A stretch of 64,000 nucleotides of DNA. Source: Streptomyces sp. DH24. GTDB lineage: Bacteria; Actinomycetota; Actinomycetes; Streptomycetales; Streptomycetaceae. A model generated the notes under the pieces. That model made no database searches and was not told where the DNA came from. It saw only the letters and a program-made list of their open reading frames with translations. The position numbers and the translations under genes were made by a program. The stretch lies in NCBI RefSeq assembly GCF_029813775.1, contig NZ_JARVKW010000002.1, positions 186,001 to 250,000 on the forward strand. Direction: 5' to 3'. Within the stretch, counting starts at the first letter, position 1; the number at the start of each line of letters is the position of its first letter. Below are positions 7,845-14,745 of this stretch, in pieces.

Positions 7845-9443
7845 TCAGCCCCGCGTCACGGGGCCGTCCCACAGGTTGCACTTGTGGTCCTGCGGGAACG
7901 TGGTCCCCGCGGTGATCCCTTCGGGGGCGAGGGTCTGCACCTTCGGGAAGAGGTTCCAGCGCGGGGCGTCCGCGGCGTACGGGACGCCGGTCCTGGCGAA
8001 GTTGGTCCAGTAGCCCAGCATCCTGTCGGCGAGGGCGTTCTGGGCGGGGGTGCCCGAGACACCGCCGAAGACGTACCGGATCTCCGAGCCGTGCGGGGCG
8101 CCGAGCGGGAAGCCGATGGGCAGGCCGAGGTGGTCCATGGCGTGACGGTCGGCGAACTCGTACTGGTAGGAGCGGGTGTGCTCGGCCATGAGGCGTGCGG
8201 TCCGCGACTGGAGGCAGGCGAACTGCGAGTCCGTGAACACCGCGCCCAGCGCCTCGGCGGGCGTGCCGTGGTCCGTGAGCGGGTACCGCGCCAGGACGGC
8301 GTCGGCCCGGTCGCCGTAGACGGCGCGCACGGCCACCGGATAGCCCGCCGCGGTCAGTTGCCGACCGGCCAGGTCGTACGTCGTCGCCACCGTGAGCCGG
8401 CCCTCGTCGGCGGTGGTGCCCTGCAGGACGGGCACCTGGTGGAAGCGTCCGCTCTCCAGCGCGTCCGTCACCTGCAGCGGCAGCACCTTGCCGTCGACGT
8501 TGGGGACCCAGCGTGCCGTGGGGCTCGCCGCGGCGGTGAGCAGTTCGCCGGCCGGCCTGGCGCGCAGGCAGGCCACGTCCGCGCAGCCGAGGGAGTTCGC
8601 CCAGGCCGTGCCGTTGGTCTGCTGCGACTCCTGGGTGGGCAGGTCGAAACCGCAGCCCGACTGGGCGACGGCGCGGTGGAACAGGCCGGTCGTGCGGGGC
8701 GAGATCAGGTTCTGGCAGACGCTGCCGCCACCCGCCGACTCGCCGAAGATCGTGACGTTGCCGGGGTCGCCGCCGAACGCCGCGATGTTCTCCCGCACCC
8801 AGCGCAGCGCCGCCTGCTGGTCGAGCAGCCCGTAGTTGCCGGACAGGCCCAGCGGCGACTCGGCTGCCAGGCCCGGATGGGCGAAGTAACCGAACGCGCC
8901 GAGACGGTAGTTGAAGTTGACGACGACCACGTCGCCCTTGGCGGCGAGGGTGCCGCCGTCGTAGAACGTCCCGGAGCCGACCGTGAAGCCGCCGCCGTGG
9001 ATCCACACCATCACCGGCCGCTTCTGCGCGGCACGCTGGGCGGGTGTGTAGACGTTCAGGTAGAGGCAGTCCTCACTGGGGGTGCCGGGGCCCGCCAGGT
9101 TGCCCCAGGGGCTGGACTGGACGCGTTGCATGCAGGGGTTGCCGGGCGTGGTGGCGTCCCGGACGCCCGACCAGCGCTCGGGCGGCGCCGGCGGCTTCCA
9201 GCGGCGCTGCCCGACGGGCGGGGCGGCGTACGGAATGCCGAGGTACGAGGTGGCGGTCTCCCCCGCCTTCCCGCGCACCTGGCCGTGGCGGGTGGTGGCG
9301 GTCGGTCCGTCGGCCGCCGCGGCGGGCACGAGGGCAGTTCCGGCGACCGACAGCAGGAGTGCGCAGATCAGCACCCCCACTCGTCGCGTCCATAACGTTC
9401 GGCGGCGAGTCCACGCCAGGTGTGTGGTGAGCGGGCCGGACAT
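7845..9443 (-). CDS. Secreted type-B carboxylesterase
   Basis: A 532-residue carboxylesterase/lipase of the alpha/beta-hydrolase type-B family, which cleaves carboxylic esters outside the cell. A signal peptide (RRVGVLICALLLSVAGTALV ending PAAAAD) precedes the catalytic domain. Family landmarks are EDCLYLNVYTP, the oxyanion HGGGF, the nucleophile elbow GESAGGG, the acid in ADEG, and the catalytic His in APHGSE, with several cysteines for disulphides. The ATG at 9443 is chosen because GGAGG sits five bases upstream; the ATG at 9455 has no ribosome site. It is divergent from the GAF-PP2C gene. The natural ester substrate is unknown. Confidence 0.93.
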   Translation of the reverse strand: MSGPLTTHLAWTRRRTLWTRRVGVLICALLLSVAGTALVPAAAADGPTATTRHGQVRGKAGETATSYLGIPYAAPPVGQRRWKPPAPPERWSGVRDATTPGNPCMQRVQSSPWGNLAGPGTPSEDCLYLNVYTPAQRAAQKRPVMVWIHGGGFTVGSGTFYDGGTLAAKGDVVVVNFNYRLGAFGYFAHPGLAAESPLGLSGNYGLLDQQAALRWVRENIAAFGGDPGNVTIFGESAGGGSVCQNLISPRTTGLFHRAVAQSGCGFDLPTQESQQTNGTAWANSLGCADVACLRARPAGELLTAAASPTARWVPNVDGKVLPLQVTDALESGRFHQVPVLQGTTADEGRLTVATTYDLAGRQLTAAGYPVAVRAVYGDRADAVLARYPLTDHGTPAEALGAVFTDSQFACLQSRTARLMAEHTRSYQYEFADRHAMDHLGLPIGFPLGAPHGSEIRYVFGGVSGTPAQNALADRMLGYWTNFARTGVPYAADAPRWNLFPKVQTLAPEGITAGTTFPQDHKCNLWDGPVTRG

Positions 9444-9696
9444 CGGCACCTCCATCGGAAGGGGGCGGTAGCAGGCACCGAAGTCTCGTCAGCCGCCGGG
9501 GGCGCGGCATCGCGTAAATCACCAGTGTTCGCGCGGTCCGACTCGTCCGGGACGTGTCCGGCGCCCGGCTCGGGCGGCGCCACCCGCCCGACGCGGCCGA
9601 AAGGCGGAACCTGATGTCTGCCTCGTGTTCCTATGGGTGAGAATCGCCCTTTGTGCGAAGACAGCCGTCGCCCAAGGACCCGGAGGGAGCGAGCGC

Positions 9697-11079
9697 GTGG
9701 CCGAGGACAGGGGCGAGGAGAGGGAGGCGGGCGGGCCGGACGTGCCCTACATGTCGCTGCTCAATCTGCCGCTCAGCTCCGACCTGGACCGCATCGGCGA
9801 GCAGATGCACGCCCTGGCCCGCGCCCAGCGCGACCTCCAGGGTCTGCTGGCCGCCGTGCTCGGCATCAGCAGCGAGCTGGAGCTGCCGTCGGTGCTGCGC
9901 AGGATCGTGCGCACCGCGATGGACCTGGTCGGCGCGCGGTACGGGGCGCTGGGCGTGCTGGACGACAAGGGCGAGTTCCTCGCCGAGTTCATCCCCCTCG
10001 GCCTCACCTCGCGGGAGCTGGCCGCTCTGTCCGGGGTGGAGCTGCCGCGCGGGAGGGGTCTGCTCGGGCACCTGATCAGTCATCCCGCGCCACTGCGGGT
10101 GCGGAACATCGCCGAGCACACCGAGTCGGCAGGCTTCCCTCCCGGGCATCCCCCGATGCGTACGCTGCTCGGCGTCGCCGTCTCCGTGCGCGGCCGGATC
10201 TACGGGAACCTGTACCTGTCCGACCGGCGGGACGGGAAGCCGTTCGACGAGCACGACGAGGGCGTGATCCTGGCGCTCGCCGGGACCGCGGGTGTCGCCA
10301 TCGAAAACGCGCGCCTGTACCAGCAGGTCCGTGCGACCTCCGAGCAGTTCCAGCGCCTGCTGCTGCCCCAGTTGCTCGACCTCACGCCGTTCGAGGCGTG
10401 CGCGGTCTACCGGCCGGCCACCGCACCCGGTCATCTCGGCGGCGACTGGTACGACGCCGTGAAGCTGTCCGACGGCTCGTGCGTCGCCGTCATCGGCGAC
10501 GTCATCGGTCACGACATGCAGGCGGCGGCCGCCATGTCCCAGACGCGCAGCATGCTGCGGGCGTTGTCGTTCGACAGGCGCACCGCGCCCGGCTCAGCGC
10601 TGCGCAGGCTGGACCGCATCATGGAGGTGACGGGCGGCCCTCTGATGACCACCGCCTGCGTCGCCCGCATCGAGCCGGCGGGCCCGGACGGGTGGACGCT
10701 GCGCTGGAGCAACGCCGGGCACACGCCGCCGCTGCTGCTCCCGCCGGACGGACCGGCGCGCATCCTGGAGGCGGAGCCGGGGCTGCCGCTGGGCGTCGAC
10801 GCGGCGATGTCCCGGCCCGACCACTCCTGCGACCTGCCGGCGGGCAGCACCGTCGTCCTCTACACGGACGGTCTCGTGGAACGCCACGACAAGCCGCTGG
10901 AGTGGGGCCTGGAGACCCTCCTCGCCACCGTGCACGGCCATGCCGGCGCGCCGGTCGAGGAGTTGTGCCGGGCGCTCGCCGACCGTCACCCCGGCGACGG
11001 GCACGACGACATGGCCGTCCTCGTGCTGCGCGTCCCGGGGCGCGGGGCATCCGAGACCGTGGCGGGAACGGCCGTGTGA
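9697..11079 (+). CDS. GAF domain PP2C-type (SpoIIE-like) serine phosphatase
   Basis: A 460-residue cytoplasmic signalling protein. A GAF sensor domain lies at roughly residues 45 to 215 (…SVLRRIVRTAMDLVGARYGA… to …AGTAGVAIENARLYQQ). A SpoIIE/RsbU-type PP2C phosphatase follows at about 230 to 450, with metal-binding motifs GGDWYDAV, VIGDVIGHD, NAGHTPPLL and DDMAVLVL. Such enzymes dephosphorylate anti-anti-sigma factors to release sigma factors under stress. The GTG at 9697 has GGAGGGAG at the right distance; an upstream in-frame ATG at 9625 does not. No partner anti-sigma gene is adjacent, which is usual in streptomycetes, where these phosphatases are scattered. Confidence 0.92.
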   Translation: MAEDRGEEREAGGPDVPYMSLLNLPLSSDLDRIGEQMHALARAQRDLQGLLAAVLGISSELELPSVLRRIVRTAMDLVGARYGALGVLDDKGEFLAEFIPLGLTSRELAALSGVELPRGRGLLGHLISHPAPLRVRNIAEHTESAGFPPGHPPMRTLLGVAVSVRGRIYGNLYLSDRRDGKPFDEHDEGVILALAGTAGVAIENARLYQQVRATSEQFQRLLLPQLLDLTPFEACAVYRPATAPGHLGGDWYDAVKLSDGSCVAVIGDVIGHDMQAAAAMSQTRSMLRALSFDRRTAPGSALRRLDRIMEVTGGPLMTTACVARIEPAGPDGWTLRWSNAGHTPPLLLPPDGPARILEAEPGLPLGVDAAMSRPDHSCDLPAGSTVVLYTDGLVERHDKPLEWGLETLLATVHGHAGAPVEELCRALADRHPGDGHDDMAVLVLRVPGRGASETVAGTAV

Positions 11080-11125
11080 GCCGTCCCCACCACGCGAGGG
11101 TTCGCGTGGCGGGGACGGCTCACAC
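11074..11125 (+). terminator. Long hairpin overlapping the phosphatase stop codon
   Basis: Arms GTGTGAGCCGTCCCC and GGGGACGGCTCACAC pair perfectly. After one mismatch the inner arms CCACGCGA and TCGCGTGG extend the stem. The left arm includes the phosphatase stop codon TGA at 11077-11079. It probably terminates both this gene and the convergent small membrane-protein operon. Confidence 0.85.
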
Positions 11126-11147
11126 CACGGCGGCCGGCCGTCGGGCC

Positions 11148-11435
11148 TCAGTCCGGCGGAGGTTGCTGTGTCCGCAGCTGTTTCCAGTACCGGTAGACGT
11201 GCTCCTCGGCCTCTTCCACGAGGACGGCGGCTTCGCGGCTTTCCGGGTCCCGGGGGCCGTGGTTCGTGGATGCGGGGTAGTCGGCGGTCGGGGTGCGACG
11301 CCACGGTGGGCGGGCCGCACTGGGGCCATGCCGCCTGCCGCCCCACCACGAGCGGGCCGAGGCGCGTCGCAGCAGCAGCATCAGGCCGGTGGCCGCGCCC
11401 GCGGTCAGCGCGGGCCACGCGTGACGAGCAGACAC
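11148..11435 (-). CDS. Small putative membrane protein, 95 residues
   Basis: A short protein starting VSARHAWPALTAGAATGLML, that is, a single N-terminal transmembrane helix. A basic stretch (RRASARSWWGGRR) and a polar C-terminal helix (EEAEEHVYRYWKQLRTQQ) follow. The GTG start at 11435 has AAAGG upstream. It lies 68 bases downstream of the DUF3618 gene on the same strand and probably shares its transcript. DUF3618 operons often carry other small envelope or stress proteins, but this one does not match the DUF4235 or YtxH patterns I know. The function is unknown. Confidence 0.6.
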   Translation of the reverse strand: MSARHAWPALTAGAATGLMLLLRRASARSWWGGRRHGPSAARPPWRRTPTADYPASTNHGPRDPESREAAVLVEEAEEHVYRYWKQLRTQQPPPD

Positions 11436-11503
11436 GATCAGAGCCTTTCGTACGGGTGCGTTGGTGCGGCGGCCACCCGGTGCCGGAGGCCGCCGCACCC
11501 GCG

Positions 11504-11953
11504 TCACTGCTTCTTTCGGCGCAGCAGCATGCCGACGACGAGCAGTGCCGCGCCGGCGGCGATCAGCGCGGTGCGGTTGTCGCGCACCGGTTCGGGGGCC
11601 TTGTCCTGCCACACCTGCCCGGCCCGGCCCGCCGTGGCCCTGGCCTGTTCGGCGGCCGCCGCGGCCTTGTCCTTGACCGGCTCGGGAAGCCTGTCCTGCA
11701 GGACGTGCGCGGCCTCGGCCGCCTTGGTCCTGGCCTGTCCGGTCAGCTCCGTCGCCTTCGCGGCCGTCTGTTCCTTGAGGGCGAGCGTCTGTTCCCTGAC
11801 TGCGGCCGCCGTCTCCTGGGCGCGCGCCTTGACGTCCGCCCTGGCGGCCAGCTGCTCGACCGTACCGCCCAGTTCGTGGCGGGTCCGCTCGACCTGCTCG
11901 CGCAGTTCCTCGGGGCCTGCGGCGGTGGGTTCGTCGTGGGGCGGCTGGGTCAT
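11504..11953 (-). CDS. DUF3618 domain protein
   Basis: A 149-residue protein with the DUF3618 core (EELREQVERTRHELGGTVEQL then AARADVKARAQE). A long alanine-rich helical region follows, and a C-terminal transmembrane helix (TALIAAGAALLVVGMLL) ends in the basic RRKKQ. It is therefore an inner-membrane-anchored protein with a helical cytoplasmic part. DUF3618 proteins are common in actinobacteria, usually beside holin-like DUF1469 proteins and envelope-stress genes; no DUF1469 neighbour is present here. The exact role is unknown. Confidence 0.85.
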   Translation of the reverse strand: MTQPPHDEPTAAGPEELREQVERTRHELGGTVEQLAARADVKARAQETAAAVREQTLALKEQTAAKATELTGQARTKAAEAAHVLQDRLPEPVKDKAAAAAEQARATAGRAGQVWQDKAPEPVRDNRTALIAAGAALLVVGMLLRRKKQ

Positions 11954-12098
11954 CGCTGTGCACTCTCCTTCATCCCGGCCGCTTGGGCCGTTCGACGTTG
12001 TCGGTGGTCTGCTGCGGTGGCGGGCGAGTACCCCCCGACCGCGCGGTGAGACACCTGGCCCGCCGCCGACTGCCTGCCGTCGGCCCACTTGCCGTCAC

Positions 12099-12115
12099 CT
12101 ATCGATTTTCGATAG
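12099..12115. promoter_or_regulatory. Perfect 7-3-7 palindrome, likely operator of the DUF2975-XRE pair
   Basis: CTATCGA and TCGATAG flank a three-base TTT spacer, centred about 40 bases upstream of the DUF2975 start and close to the expected promoter. It lies in a notably AT-rich patch. The most likely ligand is the XRE repressor encoded by the second gene of the operon, by autoregulation. That is an inference from position and symmetry. Confidence 0.6.
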
Positions 12116-12147
12116 ATTTCCATCGTGGCTCGATCGAAGGAGAAACT

Positions 12148-12645
12148 ATGGGCAAGCTGACGGTCCTCGCGCTGCGCGCCGTGCTCGTGGCGCTGCTGGC
12201 CGGTTCGGTGTTCGTGCAGGCGGTGATGGTGCCCCTGCTGGCCACGGACCTGGAGGACCTCGACCCGGACGTGGCGCACCTGCGCACCCCGGTCCTGGTG
12301 ATCACGGTTCTGGGCGTCGTGACGGCCCAGGTCGTCCTGGTCTGCGTCTGGCGGCTGGTGACGATGGTGCGACGCGGAACGGTCTTCTCCCACGCCGCCT
12401 TCCGCTACGTGCACATCGTGACCGGCGCCGTCGTGGCGGCGGCCCTCCTGGTGTTCGCGCTCGGGACCGTGCTGGCGCCGGGCGAGGCGGTCGCCCCGGG
12501 TGTGGTCCTGCTGATCGGCGGGGTCGGCGTGGCGATCCTGGGGGTCGCGCTCATCGTGCTCGTGCTGCGGATGCTGCTCGCCCAGGCCGTCGCGCGGGAC
12601 GTGGAGGCGGCGCAGTTGCAGGCCGAACTGTCGGAGGTGATCTGA
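12148..12645 (+). CDS. DUF2975 family membrane protein
   Basis: A 165-residue integral membrane protein with four hydrophobic helices (LALRAVLVALLAGSVFVQAV, VLVITVLGVVTAQVVLVCVW, IVTGAVVAAALLVFALGTVL and GVVLLIGGVGVAILGVALIV). The order matches DUF2975 proteins such as Bacillus YoaS. The ATG at 12148 has GAAGGAGA upstream. Its stop overlaps the start of the XRE gene by one base (TGATG), so the two are translated together. DUF2975-XRE pairs occur in many Gram-positive bacteria, but the membrane protein's task is not established. Confidence 0.88.
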   Translation: MGKLTVLALRAVLVALLAGSVFVQAVMVPLLATDLEDLDPDVAHLRTPVLVITVLGVVTAQVVLVCVWRLVTMVRRGTVFSHAAFRYVHIVTGAVVAAALLVFALGTVLAPGEAVAPGVVLLIGGVGVAILGVALIVLVLRMLLAQAVARDVEAAQLQAELSEVI

Positions 12646-12899
12646 TGCCGATCGCCGTCGACATCGACGTGATGCTGGCCAGGCGGAAGATGTCCGTGGG
12701 CGAGCTCGCGGAGCGCGTCGGGATCACGCCCGCCAACCTGGCGGTACTGAAGAACGGCCGCGCCAAGGCGGTGCGCTTCACGACGCTCGCCGCACTGTGC
12801 GAGGTGCTGGAGTGCCAGCCGGGCGACCTGCTGCGCTGGGAGGCGGAGGAACCCGGAGCCGCCGAGGACGCCGAGCCGGAGAACGCCACGGCCGGGTGA
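12645..12899 (+). CDS. XRE/Cro-type regulator (YozG family)
   Basis: An 84-residue HTH protein whose DNA-binding domain takes up most of its length (MLARRKMSVGELAERVGITP, then NLAVLKNGRAKAVRF, then ALCEVLECQPGDLLRW). It resembles Bacillus YozG, which is likewise paired with a DUF2975 membrane protein. The ATG overlaps the previous stop by one base. It probably binds the palindrome upstream of the operon. The acidic tail (EEPGAAEDAEPEN) has no known role. The gene ends three bases from the convergent Nudix gene. Confidence 0.9.
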   Translation: MPIAVDIDVMLARRKMSVGELAERVGITPANLAVLKNGRAKAVRFTTLAALCEVLECQPGDLLRWEAEEPGAAEDAEPENATAG

Positions 12900-12901
12900 C
12901 G

Positions 12902-13396
12902 TCAGCCGCCGGGACCGGGATCTCGGGTGAGCCGGGCCAGGCGGGCGTCGAGGGGTTGCGCACGTCCGGTGAGGGCTTCCCGGGGGTCCCACCAGCGGAT
13001 GGCCGCGATCTCCTCGTTGGCCTCGAAGCGCCGGACGCGGGTGGTGCGGCCGGTGAACAGCGCCGCGTACTCGGCCCGGCCGTCCGGCGCGAGGGCGAAG
13101 CGGGCGTGGCCGACGAACCGCAGCGGCCCGTCGGCCCGCTGGCCACTCTCCTCGAACAGCTCCCGGACAGCGGCCCGTCGCGAAGACTCCCCCACTTCCC
13201 GGCGCCCGCCCGGGAGTTCCCACTGCCCACGGAACCTGTCGAACACCATGACGACACGGCCGCCGTGCCAGAGAGCGACCAACGCGGCCGGCGACGGGGC
13301 GTCGCGCGGGGCCGCCCCTTCGTCCCCGCGCAAGAAGGCGACCAACGCGTTGCCCCGGCCGTCGACTTCGAGCGGCGGCGGATGGAAGTCGGACAC
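12902..13396 (-). CDS. Nudix hydrolase
   Basis: A hydrolase of nucleoside-diphosphate-linked compounds. The Nudix box is complete: G-R-R-E-V-G-E, seven residues, then RELFEESGQ. The start is set by family resemblance at the GTG at 13396 (VSDFHPPPLEVDGRGNALVA), giving 164 residues. The frame is open up to 13546, so a longer N-terminus starting at one of several ATGs is possible, though no start has a good ribosome site. The C-terminal part carries the usual EIAAIRWWDP motif. The substrate is unknown. It is convergent with the XRE gene. Confidence 0.85.
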   Translation of the reverse strand: MSDFHPPPLEVDGRGNALVAFLRGDEGAAPRDAPSPAALVALWHGGRVVMVFDRFRGQWELPGGRREVGESSRRAAVRELFEESGQRADGPLRFVGHARFALAPDGRAEYAALFTGRTTRVRRFEANEEIAAIRWWDPREALTGRAQPLDARLARLTRDPGPGG

Positions 13397-13616
13397 CAGG
13401 TGATGATGCCCCGTTCCGCGCCGCCGGAGTCCGCCCGGCCCGGTACGGCTCGCCCCCTCGCCGCCGCCCGGCCGGTCCGGCCGGGATGCCGACATGGCGT
13501 TCGGCAGCATCCCGCCAAGGAGACGGTCATCATCAGATCGGATCAATTCCGGTCCGAATCAACGGCGTTGGTGAACACAATCGCCGGTACCTCGAACGCT
13601 GCGGACGAACGGCATC

Positions 13617-14432
13617 ATGATCGCGCAAGATATGCGTATGCACATGTCCCAGTCCGCCGGTGCCGCTCCTGCCGCAGTGCGGCCCGCCGGGCGCGCCCCG
13701 CACCCGCGACTCCGCTCCGCACGCACCCCGGAGGAGGCCTTCGACGCGTTGTACGCCCACGCGGCCCCGGCCGCCGTCCATCAGACGTATCTCCTGACCG
13801 GGGACCGCGGGCGCGCTTTCGAGTCCGTCGAGCACGCCTTCCACCTGGCCTGGGACCACTGGCCCGAGATCGCCGTCGATCCCGATCCGGTCGGATGGGT
13901 GCGGGCGCACGCCCACGAGTACGCCCTGTCGCCCTGGCACCGGTTGCGGCGTACGCCCAAGCGGCGGACCGGGACTCAGCCCGTCGACCCGCTCACCGCG
14001 GCCCTGCTCGAACTGCCGCCCCTGTGGCGCCGGACCGTTCTCCTGTGTGAAGGCCTGGGCATGAGCGTGACGCAGGCGGCCGCGGAGACGGCGGCCAGCA
14101 CCCGGGCCGCGAGCAGCCGGCTGCGGCTGGCGCATGCCCGCATCGCGGAGCGCGTTCCGGAGCTGCGCGATCCGGAGGAGCTGGAGCGGCGGCTCCACGC
14201 GCTCGTCTGCACGGTGTCGACGGCGACGCTGCCGAGCGCCCGGTCCGTGCGCACCGGCGGCGAGGAGCGCATGCGCACCCTCACCCGGACGGTGTTCGGC
14301 GCGACCGCGGCACTCGCCGGCCTCATCGCCTTCACGGCCGTCACCACCTCGCCCCACCAGGACCCGTCAGCCCCGAACCGGGCCGTCACCACGGTGCGAC
14401 CGGCCAACCCTTCGCCGCCGTCGGCCCCTTGA
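13617..14432 (+). CDS. Sigma-70-like protein with C-terminal membrane helix
   Basis: A 271-residue protein resembling ECF sigma factors. There is a region-2-like helical part (EEAFDALYAHAAPAAVHQTY…AFESVEHAFHLAWDHWPE) and a region-4-like HTH (ELPPLWRRTVLLCEGLGMSV then TQAAAETAASTRAASSRLRL). A transmembrane helix follows near the end (VFGATAALAGLIAFTAVTT), with a short Pro/Ser-rich extracellular tail. This fits membrane-tailed sigma-like proteins found in streptomycetes. Several ATGs occur close together at 13617, 13632, 13638 and 13644 without a clear ribosome site, so the start may be any of them. No anti-sigma gene is adjacent. Confidence 0.75.
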   Translation: MIAQDMRMHMSQSAGAAPAAVRPAGRAPHPRLRSARTPEEAFDALYAHAAPAAVHQTYLLTGDRGRAFESVEHAFHLAWDHWPEIAVDPDPVGWVRAHAHEYALSPWHRLRRTPKRRTGTQPVDPLTAALLELPPLWRRTVLLCEGLGMSVTQAAAETAASTRAASSRLRLAHARIAERVPELRDPEELERRLHALVCTVSTATLPSARSVRTGGEERMRTLTRTVFGATAALAGLIAFTAVTTSPHQDPSAPNRAVTTVRPANPSPPSAP

Positions 14433-14551
14433 GACGCGGGACCGGCGGGAGGCGCACACGCCCCAGCATCAATGGCCGATAAAGCACCCGTCGTAAACCG
14501 ACGCAAAAGGTGACCTCGCCCCGTGGATCGACGAACGAAACTTTCGCCCTT

Positions 14552-14581
14552 CCGGCCGACTGTCAATCGGCAGTCGGCCGG
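14552..14581 (+). terminator. Hairpin terminator of the sigma-like gene
   Basis: CCGGCCGACTG and CAGTCGGCCGG pair over 11 bases around an eight-base loop, followed by GGCCATTTTC. It lies 120 bases after the sigma-like stop and before the next promoter. Confidence 0.65.
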
Positions 14582-14701
14582 GCCATTTTCCACGTCCTCG
14601 CCAGTTCACCGGTTCACTCAACTTTCGACAGGAAGCCGAAAGCGGACAACCTCAAGCACCCCGCACCGACCTGTTGTCACGCCCTGACCCCCTTCTTAGC
14701 C

Positions 14702-14715
14702 TGGGAGCGCTCCCA
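14702..14715. promoter_or_regulatory. CebR operator (cebR box)
   Basis: The perfect 14-base palindrome TGGGAGCGCTCCCA is the established binding site of CebR, the LacI-family repressor of cellulose-use genes in Streptomyces that is released by cello-oligosaccharides. It lies 30 bases before the start of a secreted glucuronoyl esterase with a cellulose-binding module, so control of that gene by cellobiose is strongly suggested. The cebR gene itself is not in the window. Confidence 0.88.
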
Positions 14716-14745
14716 CCCATCCGCGCCCTGCCTCCAGGAGGTCTC

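Larger units (their letters stand above)
14433..14745. other. Intergenic region ahead of the glucuronoyl esterase
   Basis: About 310 bases with no gene. It holds the hairpin at 14552-14581, then an AT-richer stretch likely to contain the esterase promoter, the CebR-type palindrome at 14702-14715, and the ribosome site CAGGAGGT just before 14746. Confidence 0.7.

Noticed and set aside
11148..11963. 271-codon minus-strand frame
   Set aside because: Its first two thirds overlap the DUF3618 gene in another frame. Only the part from the GTG at 11435 looks like a gene.
9633..12899. Plus-strand open frame of 1088 codons
   Set aside because: It crosses the phosphatase gene, a terminator, two minus-strand genes and the DUF2975 gene in a shadow frame before joining the true XRE frame. 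Only the last 84 codons are a real gene.
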